DNA of 6,754 bases from Blastocatellia bacterium. Lineage in GTDB: Bacteria > Acidobacteriota > Blastocatellia > Chloracidobacteriales > JADJPF01. Position numbers and translations under genes: made by a program. The notes under the pieces are model-generated. The model was not told the origin of the DNA and ran no database searches. It worked only from the letters and a program-made list of their open reading frames with translations. Positions 6,188 to 6,754 of this stretch are shown piece by piece (position 1 is the stretch's first letter; every line of letters begins with the position of its first letter). The stretch covers positions 1 to 6,754 of the forward strand of contig JAEUQL010000204.1 of assembly GCA_016789295.1 (NCBI GenBank). The letters are read 5' to 3'.

Positions 6188-6493
6188 ATGACTGTCTTTA
6201 AAAAACACGTCTTTGTTTGTGTAACTGGCAAAACTTGTCCTCTTCAGGGTAGCACAGAGCTTGTTGATAAAATGAAAGATCTTGTTAGAGACTATGGTCT
6301 CAAGAAAGAGATGAGAGTCAACAAAGCTGGGTGTTTGGGGCAGTGTGGTTCAGGCCCTATGGTTGTTGTATATCCGGAAGCAGTCTGGTACGCTTTTGTC
6401 CAGACTGCTGATGCTGAGGAGATAGTTCGTAGCCATTTGGTTGAAGATAGACCTGTTGAGAGGCTTATCTACAAACCAGAGCCAAAAAAGTAA
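6188..6493 (+). CDS. Thioredoxin-like [2Fe-2S] ferredoxin
   Basis: A 101-aa electron carrier of the thioredoxin-fold ferredoxin family, related to the NuoE/HoxE [2Fe-2S] domain. It begins KKHVFVC and has cluster ligands Cys11 and Cys17 (C-x5-C), then Cys49-x3-Cys53 in NKAGCLGQCGSGP, followed by the typical VVVYPEAVWY (60-68) and a helical region ending near ERLIYKP. The four cysteines are complete. The first pair is closer together than in the Aquifex-type ferredoxin (x12) and nearer to the NuoE spacing (x4). The start is uncertain between ATG 6188 and GTG 6176, neither with a strong Shine-Dalgarno; family proteins start just before 'HVFVC', favouring ATG. The gene lies 17 bp after the gamma-CA-like gene and is probably expressed with it. 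The redox partner is not encoded here. Confidence 0.92.
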   Translation: MTVFKKHVFVCVTGKTCPLQGSTELVDKMKDLVRDYGLKKEMRVNKAGCLGQCGSGPMVVVYPEAVWYAFVQTADAEEIVRSHLVEDRPVERLIYKPEPKK

Positions 6494-6583
6494 GGGAATT
6501 ATTACGGAGGCTCAACAAGGCTCAGAGAGACTCGGATGTCAACTAGGCTATTAACGAGATAATTCTTTTCAGACTGTTTTTTT
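6494..6583. other. Intergenic region after the ferredoxin gene
   Basis: A 90-bp gap between the ferredoxin stop and the kinase remnant. It contains an isolated GGAGG (6506-6510) with no start codon at a workable distance, and a GATAAT box (6558-6563, 5/6 to the -10 consensus) without a matching -35. A T-run (6577-6583) has no clear GC-rich hairpin before it, so I do not call a terminator. Confidence 0.4.
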
Positions 6584-6754
6584 ATGGATATCCAGACTCC
6601 TCTTGGTGAAGGTACTCTTATAAATGAACGTTACAGAGTCGTTAAAATATTATATTGTGGTAAATTATAAAGAGTCTATTTATTCAAAAAACCAAAACAT
6701 AAAAATAAGTTTTGGGCCGTTAAAAAGATATTTCTCAAACAGTCTTAGAAGTTT
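6584..6754 (+). pseudogene. Serine/threonine protein kinase remnant with in-frame stops, continues past window
   Basis: From ATG 6584 the frame reads 28 codons, ending NERYRVVKILYCGKL, to a TAA at 6668-6670. The same frame then continues RVYLFKKPKHKNKFWAVKKI and on to a TAG at 6746-6748. Read across the first stop, this is the N-terminus of a Hanks-type kinase: the 'RYRVVKIL' lead-in strand, a glycine loop GxGxxGxV aligned to Y-C-G-K-L-stop-R-V, then VYL and the ATP-anchoring lysine in WAVK (Lys codon 6722-6724). The first and third loop glycines are lost, the third being replaced by TAA. All other genes here use TAA, TAG and TGA as normal stops, so stop-codon reassignment is not a good explanation. 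No Shine-Dalgarno precedes the ATG and the segment is more AT-rich than its neighbours, as expected for decay. The rest of the gene lies outside the window. Confidence 0.72.

Noticed and set aside
6560..6583. Intrinsic terminator at the T-run after the ferredoxin gene
   Set aside because: I could not build a stable GC-containing hairpin immediately upstream of the T-run.
6668..6670. Stop-codon reassignment or programmed read-through at the kinase TAA
   Set aside because: Every other gene in the window ends normally at TAA, TAG or TGA, two different stops occur in the remnant, and a key loop glycine is also lost, so decay is the simpler reading.

Overview
The window is a compact stretch of bacterial chromosome of moderately low GC (roughly 40% by eye). 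It has short intergenic gaps, Shine-Dalgarno-led ATG starts, and ordinary use of TAA, TAG and TGA as stops. I see no phage, transposon, CRISPR, tRNA or rRNA signal. The lineage cannot be fixed from the sequence. The mix of a CheA/CheY pair, a thioredoxin-like ferredoxin and a Hanks-type kinase relic would fit cyanobacteria-related or other environmental phyla, but that is only an impression.

Layout, left to right. The window opens inside a molybdopterin-binding MoaB/MogA-type gene, of which only the C-terminal two thirds is present. A 172 bp gap follows, holding a good sigma70-type promoter candidate and a strong stem-loop at the predicted transcript start. It leads into a conserved protein of unknown function (180 aa) and, 32 bp later, a classical short-chain dehydrogenase/reductase (283 aa). 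These converge, with only 5 bp between stops, on a minus-strand pair: endonuclease III (nth), then an unrecognised 187-aa protein starting 2 nt after the nth stop. Across a 206 bp divergent gap lies a two-gene phosphorelay: a CheA-type histidine kinase without the usual P2 domain, followed by a single-domain CheY-like receiver. Next come a left-handed beta-helix protein of the gamma-carbonic-anhydrase family, which appears to have lost all three zinc ligands, and a thioredoxin-like [2Fe-2S] ferredoxin 17 bp behind it.

The right edge (6584 to the end) holds the start of a serine/threonine protein kinase gene broken by two in-frame stop codons. The kinase signature continues in the same frame across the first stop, so this looks like a true pseudogene.

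Functionally the window is mostly housekeeping and signalling: cofactor biosynthesis, base excision repair, a chemotaxis-like phosphorelay and redox. I do not see a convincing new multi-gene system. The items most worth a second look are the decayed kinase, the zinc-ligand-less gamma-CA homologue beside a ferredoxin, the unknown gene coupled to nth, and the promoter plus 5' hairpin ahead of the unknown 180-aa gene.
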